DNA of 41,524 nucleotides from Gordonia otitidis NBRC 100426. GTDB lineage: Bacteria; Actinomycetota; Actinomycetes; Mycobacteriales; Mycobacteriaceae. Shown here piece after piece: positions 1 through 8,041 of the stretch. The position numbers and the translations under genes are program-made. Under the pieces are notes generated by a model, which saw only the letters and a list, made by a program, of their open reading frames with translations, did no database searches and was not told where the DNA came from. The stretch is taken from assembly GCF_000248075.1 (NCBI RefSeq), contig NZ_BAFB01000227.1:1-41524 (forward strand), written 5' to 3'. How positions within the stretch are numbered: the stretch's first letter is position 1; each line of letters starts with the position of its first letter.

Positions 1-737
1 CAAAAACTAGCAACACCCGGACCTGCGTCCGAGCGTTACAAAAAATCATCACATAATCCAAAAACTTGGACACACGATGCCAAATATGGCATCAGACAAT
101 TCATCACACACTATCGAGTTCTCAAAGAACGCACACCTACCGGCGCCACCCCGAAAAGGGCTTGACCTGCAAGCTTGTTCCGTTTGGAGGATGTTGACCC
201 CGTCTCCGGAGCAACTCTTCCAGCCTACCAGACTCTTTCGGCGATCCGCAACTCGGAAGTTGTTTCTCGTTCGGAGGTGGTCTAGCTCCCGCTATCCCAC
301 CGGGCGCACGAGGCGACCCGGATGATTTTGCGGGGGTGGTCTGCGCTGAACCCGGTTTCCCTTCCCCGTGGCCTTCCCTCTCAGGAGGCCGTCCGGGGCG
401 GCGCCGTGGCGCGCTGACTCGAAGAAAGTTACGCAACGAGCCTGCGTGGGTCAAATCGCCTGGTCAGCGATCCTGGTCTATGCCATTTCTGCAGGTCAGA
501 GCATGTCTACCTCCGACGCACACCGTTGAATTCCCACCTGAGGGCGCCGATGATGCAACTGTGATCTGCGTCATTCTCTGCAACGAGTAGCGCCCCGAAA
601 TGCTCTCGCGCTGATCCCTCGGCCCTTCTACCTGCGGGTTCACCGACTGCGTGGCGCACTTTTCCCATACTTTCGGGCAGTTGCCAGACCCATCAGGTCA
701 GTTACGCGCGACCCGATCCGCTCCTAGCGTTCGAGAT
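1..737. other. Stretch without a convincing gene
   Basis: No reading frame here has the look of a real protein: the short open frames on both strands are arginine/proline-rich and match nothing I recognise. The first 130 bases are more AT-rich than the rest. A perfect 7-bp inverted repeat (GATGCCA, 4-base loop, TGGCATC) lies at 76-93 and could be a hairpin or operator. Positions 190-600 could be a decayed gene or the upstream region of a gene outside the window; I cannot tell which. Confidence 0.5.
725..737 (+). promoter_or_regulatory. Possible -10 box for a leaderless mftM transcript
   Basis: TAGCGT at 725-730 ends 7 bases before the ATG at 738, the spacing expected when transcription starts at the start codon. 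No Shine-Dalgarno sequence is visible upstream of this ATG. No clear -35 box is seen. Leaderless mRNAs are common in mycobacterial relatives. Confidence 0.35.
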
Positions 738-1622
738 ATGACCGTTTCGGTGGACACAGCGAGCGCCGGCACTCCCACCGCCAGCGTCATCCGAGTACGT
801 CGGGCACCAACGGAGGCCGAGGGCTTCCGGCGGTGCGGGTCGATGTCGTGGCGGCGGACGTCGGCCTCTGACGGGCGCACCGTCATCGACATCCGGCATT
901 CGTTCACCAGCGATCTGATCTCGGACGACGTCATGGTGTCGGCGCTGGTCTGCCTCGTCGAGGATGGCGCGCTCGCAGGCCAGTGGGAGTTCGAAGAGGC
1001 CGCCGTCGGTCTGGTCAAGTCGTCCGCGGCCACCGACGACGCCGCCTGGTCGGCGTTCTACGACAATTCACTGCGCGATCTCGTGACCGGTACCGCGACC
1101 TTCAGTCCTATCCACCGGCGGGCGCGCAACCTGGTGTCGGGCGCGAGCGTGCTGGAAGTCGGCTGCTGCTTCGGACTGCTCGCTCTCCAGTGCGCCGAGC
1201 AAGGCATGCAGGTCAGCGCCTGCGACATCTCCACAGGTGCCGTCGACCTCCTCCGCGCCGCCGCCGCAAGACGCCGCACCGCGGTCGACACTTTCGTCGC
1301 GAACGCCGTCGCTCTACCCCTGCCCGACAACTCCGTCGACACCGTGACTCTCATCCATCTGCTCGAACATCTGTCACGTGACGAAGTGTCTCGGTCGCTC
1401 GACGAGGCTCTTCGGGTTGCCCGGGATCGAGTCGTTGTCGCCGTGCCCTACGAGGAGGAGCCGAGTCCACACTTCGGACACCTGCGCTGCCTACGTGAAC
1501 ACGACCTCGTGTCGTGGGCCGCCGACGCCGATCACGCCGGTGCGGAGATCCTCTCCGATCACGGCGGCTGGCTGGTGCTCACACCCCGGTCCGCCCGCAT
1601 TGGCCGGTCCCGGTTCGCGTGA
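738..1622 (+). CDS. mftM: MftM-like mycofactocin oligosaccharide methyltransferase
   Basis: A 294-residue class I SAM-dependent methyltransferase. Glycine-rich motif I (VLEVGCCFG) is at about residues 138-146, followed by a conserved TLIHLLEHL segment and a VVVAVPYEEEP segment after the Rossmann core. The N-terminal domain (about 15-130) with its FRRCGSMSWRR and SDLISDD stretches matches what I recall of MftM, which methylates the glucose chain of the redox cofactor mycofactocin in Mycobacterium smegmatis. The start at 738 is chosen because the family begins just before the conserved region; an upstream in-frame ATG at 651 would add a tail with no family look. The gene converges on the regulator gene of the alcohol-dehydrogenase cluster, which fits a role with mycofactocin-dependent enzymes. 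The remaining mycofactocin genes (mftA-F) are not in this window. The family call rests on remembered similarity. Confidence 0.8.
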   Translation: MTVSVDTASAGTPTASVIRVRRAPTEAEGFRRCGSMSWRRTSASDGRTVIDIRHSFTSDLISDDVMVSALVCLVEDGALAGQWEFEEAAVGLVKSSAATDDAAWSAFYDNSLRDLVTGTATFSPIHRRARNLVSGASVLEVGCCFGLLALQCAEQGMQVSACDISTGAVDLLRAAAARRRTAVDTFVANAVALPLPDNSVDTVTLIHLLEHLSRDEVSRSLDEALRVARDRVVVAVPYEEEPSPHFGHLRCLREHDLVSWAADADHAGAEILSDHGGWLVLTPRSARIGRSRFA

Positions 1623-1644
1623 TCTCGACGCGAGCGCCTCGGCG

Positions 1645-2304
1645 TCAGATCAGTCCGCGTTTGCTGGCGGTGTACACGGCGTCGGTGCGTTTGGTGACCC
1701 CGAGTTTGCGGATGATGTTGCGGATGTGGAACTTCACGGTCGACTCCGAAATGAACAGCGTCTCGCCGATCCGCTTGTTGCTCAGTCCGTCGGCCAGCAA
1801 CCGCAGTACCTCACGTTCGCGGTCCGTCAACGCCTCGGGACTCTCGCCGCCGCCGGAGACGGTGCGCAGGACGATCGCCGCGCTGCGCGGATCGAATGCG
1901 CTCCCGCCGCCGGAGACTGCTTGAATCGCTCGGACCAACTCGGTGGTGTCGACGTCCTTCACCACGTAGCCGCGTGCGCCGGCCTTCACCGCCCGAACGA
2001 CGAGGTCGTCGTCGAGAAAGGTGGTGAGTACGAGACTGGCGACGTCACTGTGGCGATGCGCGATCTCGGTGATCAGGCGCAGTCCTTCGTACTCGGTGCC
2101 CGCGGTCAGCTTGAGATCGACCACAACGACGTCGGGAGTGCACCGGGCAACCTCGGCCAACGCTTCATCGAACGAATCTGCTTCTCCGACAACGGATATG
2201 GTGTCCTCACGCTCGAGTAGTGATCGGATACCCGCCCGCAGGAGCGCATGGTCGTCGACCAGCATGGTCCGGATCGCGCCGGTGGTGATCTCAGCAGAAT
2301 TCAT
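1645..2304 (-). CDS. mnoR: NarL/LuxR-family response regulator, MnoR/MadR-like
   Basis: A 219-residue two-domain response regulator. The receiver domain (about 12-130) has the acidic pair in MLVDDHA and phospho-acceptor Asp63 in VVVVDLKL. The C-terminal LuxR-type helix-turn-helix (about 155-215) contains LTDREREVLRLLADG and ESTVKFHIRNI. The gene overlaps the histidine kinase gene by an ATGA junction, so the two are translationally coupled partners. Placement directly after an alcohol dehydrogenase and near mdo matches the MnoSR system of M. smegmatis, which controls mdo and diol use; the assignment to that pair is by synteny and family memory. It probably activates the upstream dehydrogenase genes; its DNA site is not identified here. 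Confidence 0.85.
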   Translation of the reverse strand: MNSAEITTGAIRTMLVDDHALLRAGIRSLLEREDTISVVGEADSFDEALAEVARCTPDVVVVDLKLTAGTEYEGLRLITEIAHRHSDVASLVLTTFLDDDLVVRAVKAGARGYVVKDVDTTELVRAIQAVSGGGSAFDPRSAAIVLRTVSGGGESPEALTDREREVLRLLADGLSNKRIGETLFISESTVKFHIRNIIRKLGVTKRTDAVYTASKRGLI

Positions 2305-3737
2305 CGCACACTCTCCTCGTGTCGATTTCCGAGCACCCGTCGCGGACGGCCGTTCGACGCCGCGTCGTCGGGAAGCACCGCTGCGATGCGGATACCGCCG
2401 AGTCGTGAGCGACGCACCCGGACCTCACCGCCCAATTGCTCTGCCCGAACGGCCATGTTCGCCAGTCCTCGATGACGTCCGGCCAGGTCGCCGAGCATGG
2501 CTGCGCGCATCACCCTCCGCAGATGTCCGGGATCTCCGCCGCCGTCATCGTCGACCGTCAATCCGACATGATCGTCGGCGTAGGTCAGCACGACTCGCGC
2601 CGACCCGGCCTCGGCGTGCACCGCGGTGTTGAACAGGGCTTCACCCGCGATCCGCAGCACGGCATGCTGGACGTCGTCTGGTACATCGCGCGGCCGTCCG
2701 ACGATCCGCACATCGGTGTCGAGGTCGGCGGGCATGTGCATCGAGCACAGCTCGTCGAGGACCTCCCCGAGGCTCAGTCCCTCCACCGACGGCGACTGGT
2801 TGAGCGCGTAGATGACCGACCGCAGCTGTTCGACGGCGTCACGGGTCAGTTGGCCCGCGACCTCGAGGCGAGCTGCGGTCGACGCATCGGAATCCATCCG
2901 GCACACCTCTATCTGCACCCCTGCGGAGAGCACGGACTGCGTCACGGAGTCGTGGAGCTCCCGCGCGATGCGTTCGCGTTCCTCGGTGACCAGGCGCTGA
3001 CGCATGACTGCCGACAATTCCCGTTGTGTCCGTTGCAGTTCCGCGTTGCGGACAGCCAGGTCGGTTGCCTGCTCCCGAGCCTTGGCGTATGCGTCTTCGG
3101 CGCGTGCGAGCTGATGGCGACTCTCCTCGAGCAACGAGGCGTTGAGAAGCGCAACCATGGCCTGCCGGGCGAGGATGCGCATCACAACGAGATCGGCCGA
3201 ATCGACGACGTGGTGAGCGGGGGTCCACGCCGAGAGCCCGCCGACGACGCGACCGTCGAGATGCACCGGCACGTGCAGGTGGTGCTCGGCGACGACGGGT
3301 CGGCTCAACTCTCCCATCTGATTACGCAGGACGTCGTTGAGCCTGTTCAGCACCTCGTCGGGTAGATGGCTCGGCGTGCGGGCGGCTTGCACGCCTTCGA
3401 ACGCGTAGATGGTGCCGTCACCGCTCATCATCAGGTGGCGGGGGCCGGTCCGTTCGAGTTCACCGTCGCTGAGCGCGAAGACCACCCATTCCGCGTCGAG
3501 GTGTTCGCGGACGGCACGTACCACCGACAGCACGAGGTTCTCTGGTCCCTCTGCGGTCTGCACCAGCGCTCGCGAGATGCGGTCGAGCGCGCCGACCACG
3601 CGCGTCAGTCGCTGTTCGACACCCCGGTACTGCGCGTAATGCGACCCCTTGACCGAGTGCAGCCCGACCAGCGAATCGAGTCCGATTTCGTGCTGGTCAC
3701 TCCCGAACTGCTCGGCCTCACCGCGCTGGCTGGTCAC
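2301..3737 (-). CDS. mnoS: GAF-domain sensor histidine kinase, MnoS/MadS-like
   Basis: A 478-residue soluble histidine kinase of the NarX/DesK (HisKA_3) class. A GAF-like sensor region spans about residues 60-205, followed by a coiled coil (205-250), a dimerisation/phospho-acceptor helix with His262 in RERIARELHDSVTQ, and a HATPase domain (about 360-460) with the N-box around NTAVHAEA and the G-box DDDGGG. No membrane segments are seen, so the signal is probably cytoplasmic, perhaps an alcohol, aldehyde or redox state. The GTG start overlaps the stop of the upstream dehydrogenase gene (GTGA) and the stop overlaps the regulator start (ATGA), so the dehydrogenase, kinase and regulator form a tight operon. 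Confidence 0.85.
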   Translation of the reverse strand: MTSQRGEAEQFGSDQHEIGLDSLVGLHSVKGSHYAQYRGVEQRLTRVVGALDRISRALVQTAEGPENLVLSVVRAVREHLDAEWVVFALSDGELERTGPRHLMMSGDGTIYAFEGVQAARTPSHLPDEVLNRLNDVLRNQMGELSRPVVAEHHLHVPVHLDGRVVGGLSAWTPAHHVVDSADLVVMRILARQAMVALLNASLLEESRHQLARAEDAYAKAREQATDLAVRNAELQRTQRELSAVMRQRLVTEERERIARELHDSVTQSVLSAGVQIEVCRMDSDASTAARLEVAGQLTRDAVEQLRSVIYALNQSPSVEGLSLGEVLDELCSMHMPADLDTDVRIVGRPRDVPDDVQHAVLRIAGEALFNTAVHAEAGSARVVLTYADDHVGLTVDDDGGGDPGHLRRVMRAAMLGDLAGRHRGLANMAVRAEQLGGEVRVRRSRLGGIRIAAVLPDDAASNGRPRRVLGNRHEESVR

Positions 3738-5029
3738 AACGCCTCACGGTAGATGCGGGCGACATCGTGGGCCGTCGGTTTACGCGGGTTGGTCGTCATG
3801 CAGGCGTCGAGAAGCGCGTTGGCTGTCAACACCCCCACGTGCTCGTCACGCACCCCGAGCGATCGCAGGTCGGCGGGCAGACCAACCCTGCGGGCCAACG
3901 AGGCCACCTCGTCGGCGAGTCTCTCGGCGATCGCGTGCGGCGTTCCCCCGCTGACACCCACCACAGAGGCGAGCTCGACGTAGGGCGTCGGGTCGGTCTG
4001 GGCATTGAACCGGATGACGTGAGGCAAAAGCACCGAGTTGATGGCACCGTGCGCAGCGTCGCAGAGCCCGCCAACCGGATGACTCATCGCGTGGGTGGCG
4101 CCGAGGATCGCGTTGGTGAAAGCCATCCCGGCCTCCAGCGCCGCATACGCCATATCGGTTCCGGCGTCGGGATCCGACGGGTCGTCGACGAATCGCTCGA
4201 TGCTCCGCCACGCGGTGCCGATCGAGCTCAGCGCCGCACGATCGCTGAGTCGATTGTGCGCGAGCGACGCGTACGCCTCCACACAGTGGGTGACGGCGTC
4301 CATGCCGGACTGTGCGGCGACCTCGGGCGGCAACGAAGCCAATGTGCTCGGATCGACCACGGAGACATCGGGAACCAGGCCACGGCCGATGATGGTGACC
4401 TTGGTCATCCGGTCCACGTCGTTCACGATGCAGAACTGCGACACGTCCGAACCGCTTCCGGCCGTCGTCGGTGCCGCTATCAACGGTGGTAGGGGTCGCC
4501 TGGCACGATCGATCCCCTCGTACTCGAGGATGTGTCCGCCGTTCGCAGCCAGGATGGCGATGCCCTTGGCCGCATCGATCACCGAGCCTCCGCCCAGCGC
4601 GACGATCCCGTCGGCGCCGCTCTCCTCGTAGCGCGCGAACCCCGCGACGATCTCGGGGGCTCGCGGGTTCGCCGACACGTCGGTGAACGACGACACGGAC
4701 AACTTCTCGGTATGCAGTGAATGCGCGAGCTGCGGGTACCACGGTGTTGCGACGAGCCCCCTGTCGGACACGATCAACAGTCGGCGCATCCCCAAGCCTG
4801 CGGCAGCACGTGGCACCTCGGCGAGCGAACCGCGGCCGATGATGATCTCAGGGGTGTGGAACTTGGCGATGTGCACACCGCCGGCGCGGTCGGCTGCCTC
4901 CGGCTCACGAGACGGATGCAGATTGCGGGCAGCCGCGACCGTGCTGGCCCCGACGACGTCAGTCGGCACACCTCTCACCTGCCCATCGCAGCACATCGGG
5001 AAGTGCAGGGCGCGCGGCGCACCCGGCAC
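3734..5029 (-). CDS. Iron-type (group III) alcohol dehydrogenase, 1,3-propanediol dehydrogenase-like
   Basis: Up to 431 residues, iron-containing alcohol dehydrogenase family. Counting from the longest start, the nucleotide-binding GGGS lies at 146-149, the metal ligands are Asp244, His248, His313 and His327, and His317 is in the catalytic His position. It should oxidise a primary alcohol or diol to the aldehyde. In the M. smegmatis mdo cluster the equivalent gene is annotated as a 1,3-propanediol dehydrogenase; the true substrate here is unknown. The start is uncertain: 5029 (GTG) is the longest, 4996 (ATG) and 4969 (GTG, preceded by an AGGTGAG stretch) are alternatives, and family similarity only begins near residue 52. 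It follows the VWA gene after 57 bases and is coupled to the histidine kinase gene. Confidence 0.85.
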   Translation of the reverse strand: MPGAPRALHFPMCCDGQVRGVPTDVVGASTVAAARNLHPSREPEAADRAGGVHIAKFHTPEIIIGRGSLAEVPRAAAGLGMRRLLIVSDRGLVATPWYPQLAHSLHTEKLSVSSFTDVSANPRAPEIVAGFARYEESGADGIVALGGGSVIDAAKGIAILAANGGHILEYEGIDRARRPLPPLIAAPTTAGSGSDVSQFCIVNDVDRMTKVTIIGRGLVPDVSVVDPSTLASLPPEVAAQSGMDAVTHCVEAYASLAHNRLSDRAALSSIGTAWRSIERFVDDPSDPDAGTDMAYAALEAGMAFTNAILGATHAMSHPVGGLCDAAHGAINSVLLPHVIRFNAQTDPTPYVELASVVGVSGGTPHAIAERLADEVASLARRVGLPADLRSLGVRDEHVGVLTANALLDACMTTNPRKPTAHDVARIYREAL

Positions 5030-5086
5030 CGTAGCCCGTCATCACAGTGGTCGCTTTCGCGTGAATCCTACGCGCGATGTCACTGC

Positions 5087-6613
5087 TCACGCGCCGGAAG
5101 TCGCGACGGAGACCTGCTCCAACTCGGCCAGGTCGTGCACGACGTTCACACGATCGCAGTACGTGGCGTACGCGGGCAGATCGCACGACCCCAGACCCCA
5201 CGAGTACGACGGCTCCGGCGTCAGCCAGATCGTTTCCCGCGCACGCCGCGAGATCTCCTCGAACGCTGCGAGATTCGGGTCACGGCCATTGTTGCGGCCG
5301 TCACCGAGAACGATGACCGTCGTCCTCCTCGTGACCGCGCCGCCGTATTCGTCGAGAAACGTCTGTAGCGCGTTCCCGTAATCGGAATCGGCGTCGACGT
5401 CGAGGACGCCACCTGCAGGCAGACCGGACACCACCAACGACAACGCCTCTTCCGCCGGGTGCTCGGCGAACAGGTCGGTGATCTCCACGAGATCGGACAC
5501 GAAGGCGAACGAACGCACGTGCGCGACCATGCTCTGCAGTCCGTGCACGAGCTGCAGGGTGAACCGTGTCGTGGCGCGCACCGACAGCGACACGTCGGCG
5601 AGGATGAGCAGACTCGGCCGGTCCTCGACCTTCGCGACCGTGACAGGGCGGAACGGCACGCCGTCGAACCGGAGATTGGCACGCATGGTGCGGGCCGCGT
5701 CGACCGTCCCTCGCGCCGCGACCTTGCGTCGCGAACGCGGGGCACCGTGCAGACTGCGGATCAGTCGTCGGACCGATTCCTCGAGACTGGCACGCTCCTG
5801 CTCGCCGATCGCGTCGCGCACCGTCGCCTTGATCTCACGGTCCTCGAGTTCGTGGTCGGTCGCCATCAGTTGCTCGAGGTGATCGCGCAGCTTCTCGGGC
5901 AGCCCGTCGAGCAGTCCTGCGAGCGCACTGCGCAGTGCCGCGAGTTCTTCCGGATCGGGTTGGGCCGCGTCGAAGGCGTCGGGGTCGTCGAGCCAGTCGA
6001 GCAGGGCCATCTCCTGGGCGACCGACAGCTCGGCGTCGAGTTGTGTCGAGTTCCCGCTCACCAACTCTCCCGGCCGGCCCGGGTTGTGCAGCCGGGACAC
6101 GGTGAGCTGTACCCGCGCGGCCTGCTCGGAGTTGGGCACCGAATCGGCCGAGAGGACGATCTCGTCGGTCAGCGATGCCATGTCGAGTTTGTTGGACTCC
6201 TGGTGCAGGTTGTACTGCTCGGCCAGATCCTCGGGATCGAAATACTGCCGGATGTTCGACGGCGGTCCGTGGCTGTGCCCCTGCGCCGGGGTCTTGCTGA
6301 CCTCGTCCGAGAGCGTGTACTCCTCGAGTTCACCCTCGTCGGACAGATCGTCGTGGGTATGCGAATGTCCCTGTCCACCATCATCTTCCACCACCGGGCG
6401 GAGTGCGAAGAACCGATCGAAGACCCTGTCGAACGTGGCCTCGTCCCGACGATCCTTGATCAGACACGCCAGCAGCGCGGACCGGAGGAGCTCACGATCA
6501 TCGAGGATCTCGGCGGTAGCAGTCGCGGCCATCGCATCCATCGCCTCCGACACCCCGATGCGCACACCGTGTAGTCGGAGCAGACGGATGAAACGGTGTA
6601 CGGCCCCTTCCAT
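5087..6613 (-). CDS. CoxE-like VWA-domain protein with QGHSH motifs
   Basis: A 508-residue protein of the CoxE/VWA family that partners MoxR-type AAA+ ATPases. The N-terminal helical region (1-70) is followed by an acidic linker holding two copies of QGHSH (81-85 and 111-115, the first continuing THDD), a long charged helical middle, and a C-terminal von Willebrand A domain (about 333-495). The metal-ion-dependent adhesion site is DVSLS at 340-344, with a later Asp in GDGRNN (437-442). Such pairs (NorQ/NorD, CbbQ/CbbO, CoxD/CoxE) insert metals into or remodel metalloenzymes. Only 14 bases separate it from the ATPase gene, so the two are probably co-expressed. The likely client is the neighbouring Mdo or the iron-type dehydrogenase; that is inference. 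Confidence 0.82.
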   Translation of the reverse strand: MEGAVHRFIRLLRLHGVRIGVSEAMDAMAATATAEILDDRELLRSALLACLIKDRRDEATFDRVFDRFFALRPVVEDDGGQGHSHTHDDLSDEGELEEYTLSDEVSKTPAQGHSHGPPSNIRQYFDPEDLAEQYNLHQESNKLDMASLTDEIVLSADSVPNSEQAARVQLTVSRLHNPGRPGELVSGNSTQLDAELSVAQEMALLDWLDDPDAFDAAQPDPEELAALRSALAGLLDGLPEKLRDHLEQLMATDHELEDREIKATVRDAIGEQERASLEESVRRLIRSLHGAPRSRRKVAARGTVDAARTMRANLRFDGVPFRPVTVAKVEDRPSLLILADVSLSVRATTRFTLQLVHGLQSMVAHVRSFAFVSDLVEITDLFAEHPAEEALSLVVSGLPAGGVLDVDADSDYGNALQTFLDEYGGAVTRRTTVIVLGDGRNNGRDPNLAAFEEISRRARETIWLTPEPSYSWGLGSCDLPAYATYCDRVNVVHDLAELEQVSVATSGA

Positions 6614-6627
6614 GATCGACTCCCCCG

Positions 6628-7890
6628 CTAGACCGGACGCTTACGTGCGCCGCGCGCCTTGAACGATCGACTTCCCTGCGACGCGCTCACGGCACGCGTG
6701 CCCGCGTCGCTCTTCGAGCCCGGCGAGCCGTAGTAGTCGTCGTTGTGGCGACCCGGTTCGTCCTTCGCCGCTCGACGCGCCTTGCCGGAGTGATCCGACG
6801 TGTGCTCGTGCTCGGCGTGGTCGTGGTCGTGAGTGTGGGCCGACCCATGGGAATGGCCGTGGGAGTGATCGTGCGAATGCCCGTGGGCGTGAAGGTGATC
6901 GGGTACCTCCGCATTCGGGTCGACGAGGCGAGGCAACGCGTCGAGCGCACGGGTGAGGTCGCGATCGTACTTCACCACGACATTCGCCGTCTGCGACAAC
7001 ACTTCTGCGCTGAGCTCGTCGGCGCCGAGAACTGCGAGTGTGCGCGCCCAATCGATGGCCTCGGAGATGCTCGGCGCCTTACGCAGGTCGAGATCGCGTA
7101 GCCCGCGGACGATCTCGACGAGTTTGGCCGCGAGAGCGTCCGCGAGTCCGGTGTCCTTGGACTTGATGATGTCGAGTTCCCGCGCGGCGTCGGGGTAATC
7201 GAGCGACAGGTGCAGACAGCGACGTTTCAACGCCGCGGACAGATCTCGGGTGTTGTTGGAGGTCAACACGATCATGGGCTGATGTGTCGCGACGAACGTC
7301 CCGATCTCGGGCACCGACACCTGGTATTCGGCGAGCAACTCGAGCAAGACAGCTTCGAGCGCTTCATCGGCGCGGTCGACTTCGTCGATCAACAGCACGA
7401 CGGGAGTCTCCGACCGCACGGCTTCGAGCAATGGCCGCGGCGCGAGGAAGCGCTCGGAGAAGAACACGCTTTCCTCTGCGCCGATGCGGTCGACCGCATC
7501 GGACAACGTCGCGGCGTCGGCGACGACCTGACTGATCTTCTCGCGTAGTACCTGTGTGTAGAGGAGCTGCTTGCCGTAGTCCCACTCGTAGAGCGCTGTG
7601 GTCTCGTCCTGACCCTCATAGCATTGCAGCCGCAACAACTCTCGCCCGGTGACCTCGGCGAGCGTCTTCGCCAACTGCGTCTTCCCGACACCGGCAGGCC
7701 CCTCGAGCAGCACGGGTTTGCCGAGTCTGGACTGCAAGAACACCGTGGTCGCCAGGCGTTCGTCGGCAAGGTAGCCCGCGTCGGCGAAACGTGCCCGCAC
7801 GTCGTCGACATCGGCGAAGTATGAGGGATCGACGGGACTGTCGCCCGTCGCGGATGTGGTGTCGTCTGTCGCGGCGAAGTGCACGGACAT
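6628..7890 (-). CDS. MoxR-family AAA+ ATPase with histidine-rich C-terminal region
   Basis: A 420-residue AAA+ ATPase of the MoxR/CbbQ/NorQ group. Walker A is GPAGVGKT (64-71), Walker B LLIDEVD (166-172) and sensor 1 LTSNN (209-213). The start at 7890 has AGGAGA five bases upstream; longer in-frame starts lack family similarity. After the AAA+ lid domain, residues 332-367 form a run with 16 histidines alternating with G, S, D or A, then a basic tail rich in K, R, S and G. His-rich runs of this kind bind zinc, nickel, cobalt or copper in metallochaperones. With the VWA partner it is probably an ATP-driven maturation machine for a metal-dependent dehydrogenase; the metal-delivery idea is inference from the His run. 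Confidence 0.88.
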   Translation of the reverse strand: MSVHFAATDDTTSATGDSPVDPSYFADVDDVRARFADAGYLADERLATTVFLQSRLGKPVLLEGPAGVGKTQLAKTLAEVTGRELLRLQCYEGQDETTALYEWDYGKQLLYTQVLREKISQVVADAATLSDAVDRIGAEESVFFSERFLAPRPLLEAVRSETPVVLLIDEVDRADEALEAVLLELLAEYQVSVPEIGTFVATHQPMIVLTSNNTRDLSAALKRRCLHLSLDYPDAARELDIIKSKDTGLADALAAKLVEIVRGLRDLDLRKAPSISEAIDWARTLAVLGADELSAEVLSQTANVVVKYDRDLTRALDALPRLVDPNAEVPDHLHAHGHSHDHSHGHSHGSAHTHDHDHAEHEHTSDHSGKARRAAKDEPGRHNDDYYGSPGSKSDAGTRAVSASQGSRSFKARGARKRPV

Positions 7891-7956
7891 CGGCGTCTCC
7901 TGTGCTGAGAGGGTGGGATCGGTCACGGGACGTGCGTCGTTGTGTCTGGGATGGAG

Positions 7957-8001
7957 CCGGATGGCGAATCCCGCTTTGAGGCAGCGGAATCCGCCATCCG
8001 G
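7957..8001 (-). terminator. Long stem-loop between mdo and the moxR gene
   Basis: The outer arms CCGGATGGCG (7957-7966) and CGCCATCCGG (7992-8001) pair perfectly, and the stem continues inward for another 9 positions with two mismatches, leaving a 7-base loop (7976-7982). It lies in the 151-base gap between the mdo stop and the moxR start. No U-rich tail follows on the leftward transcript, so it may be a partial terminator or a 3'-end-stabilising structure that makes mdo mRNA more abundant than the downstream genes. Confidence 0.6.
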
Positions 8002-8041
8002 GGTCGTACGCGCACGGGTGCCCGTGCGGAGTTCTCCCGAC

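Noticed and set aside
336-590. A short rightward frame in the left end region
   Set aside because: Arg/Pro-rich with no ribosome-binding site or family similarity; the overlapping frame on the other strand is no better.
6794-6900. Alternating GTG-rich DNA as a tandem repeat or CRISPR-like array
   Set aside because: It is the coding DNA of the histidine-rich tail; there are no spaced identical repeats. No CRISPR array is seen anywhere in the window.
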